DNA from: Erinaceus europaeus | Taxonomy: Eukaryota; Chordata; Mammalia; Eulipotyphla; Erinaceidae | Assembly: GCF_950295315.1 (NCBI RefSeq) | Contig: NC_080181.1 | Location: 36,423,375-36,487,374, forward strand | Direction: 5' to 3' | Length of the DNA stretch: 64,000 bases | Part shown: one piece after another, positions 63,634 through 64,000 of the stretch | Layout: every line of letters starts with the position of its first letter | How positions within the stretch are numbered: position 1 is the first letter of the stretch | Translations under genes and position numbers: made by a program | The notes under the pieces: model-generated | The model's input: the letters and a program-made list of their open reading frames with translations, nothing else | What the model was told of the DNA's origin: nothing | Databases searched by the model: none

Positions 63634-64000
63634 GACAAACAACTTGCACCTGTGTGCGAATCTTCAAAAAAAAAAAAAAAAACCTGAGCGTAATCAAGAC
63701 AAACCACTTGCACCTGTGTGTGAATCTACAAAAAAAAAAAACCAAGGCGCAATCAAGACAAACCACTTGCACCTGTGTGCGAATCTTCAAAAAAAAAAAT
63801 TAGGCACAATCAAGACAAACCACTTGTACCTGTGTGCGAATCTACAACAAAAAAAAAACCAAGGCGCAATCAAGAGAAACCTATTTCACCTGTGTGCGAA
63901 TCTAAAAACAACACACACCTGGGCGCAATCAAGACAAAACACTTGCACCTGTGTGCGAATCTAAAAAAAAAAAAAAAAAACCTAGGCACAATCAAGACAA

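Larger units (their letters stand above)
61672..64000 (+). repeat. Satellite DNA array (right of the SINE, continues past the window)
   Basis: The same ~58-bp monomer resumes directly after the SINE tail in the same orientation and in register with the left flank. The left target site ends in ctagggg; the right copy continues ctaggggtaatcaag, which is an ordinary monomer start seen elsewhere (for example near 13,316 and 48,341). The last 700 bp repeat the order found at about 8.8-9.5 kb: gtgtcaatctac, then the cctgagcg monomer, then ttaggcac, then the aaaacaacacacacctggg monomer. The array therefore does not end here. Confidence 0.97.

Noticed and set aside
1..64000. CRISPR array
   Set aside because: Repeats are regular, but there are no unique spacers: the sequence between cores is only A-tract or a few stereotyped variants. 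Period, length and the mammalian SINE all argue against it.
1..64000. CENP-B box in the monomer
   Set aside because: The - strand has TTCG from the gcgaatc core, but the required A and CGGG positions of the box do not follow. No monomer variant I read fits.
1..64000. Telomeric or subtelomeric repeat tracts
   Set aside because: No run of TTAGGG/CCCTAA was seen. Single ttagg-like bits (aatcttaggtgcc, ttaggcac) are monomer variants.
1..64000. RUNX-like (AACCAC) or NKX-like (CAAGTGG on the - strand) sites in every monomer
   Set aside because: The motifs are very short and any repeated core will contain many such matches. Unlike CACCTG there is no known satellite link to motivate them.
1..64000. 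A previously undescribed protein or RNA system
   Set aside because: No genes or structured RNA candidates other than the SINE head are present. The novelty here is limited to the satellite and its higher-order organisation.

Overview
This window is almost entirely one tandem satellite DNA array and contains no supportable protein-coding gene. A monomer of about 57-60 bp is repeated head to tail in a single orientation from base 1 to base 64,000, roughly 1,100 copies by length. Each monomer has a conserved core of about 46 nt (ctaggcgcaatcaag, then acaaaccacttgcacc, then tgtgtgcgaatct) followed by a homopolymer A-tract, mostly 8-20 nt, on the + strand. The array runs off both ends of the window. 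Its only interruption is one SINE at about 61,387-61,671, flanked by a 20-bp target-site duplication.

The host is inferred to be a mammal, most probably a hedgehog (Erinaceus or a close relative). The SINE has a tRNA-like head with perfect pol III A and B boxes, a long CT-rich middle, and an AATAAA-bearing A-rich tail. That is the layout and wording I recall for the abundant tRNA-derived SINE of erinaceid hedgehogs. The assignment is from memory and was not checked by a search. A long, gene-free, CpG-containing satellite with almost no transposons fits pericentromeric, centromeric or other constitutive heterochromatin.

Layout: (I) about 1-15,240, a mosaic of irregular higher-order repeats (HORs) of about 1.5-2.6 kb. 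(II) about 15,241-33,850, two complete copies and one partial copy of a ~9.5-kb unit, marked by twelve copies of a four-monomer 'actataaac' module; one copy lacks about 2.1 kb, apparently lost at an ACCTG microhomology. (III) about 33,850-40,800, domain I-type repeats again. (IV) about 40,800-45,300, a 2.2-kb tandem repeat carrying a shortened 'gcgaaaaaa' monomer, ending in scrambled A/T-rich monomers. (V) about 45,413-57,000, mixed blocks of types I and IV. (VI) 57,000-64,000, with an isolated domain II module, a perfect 15-bp hairpin, a near-perfect 1.27-kb tandem duplication, the SINE, a six-monomer duplication and a return to type I sequence.

The many open frames are artefacts. The period is close to 58 nt (1 mod 3), so the same core is read in three frames in turn, giving endlessly repeated Lys/Cys-rich peptides. 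What can be read here is the evolution of an array: CpG decay creating monomer families, slippage in the A-tracts, unequal exchange creating nested HORs, and a later SINE insertion. All counts and boundaries were made by eye; block edges are good to about one monomer unless given exactly.
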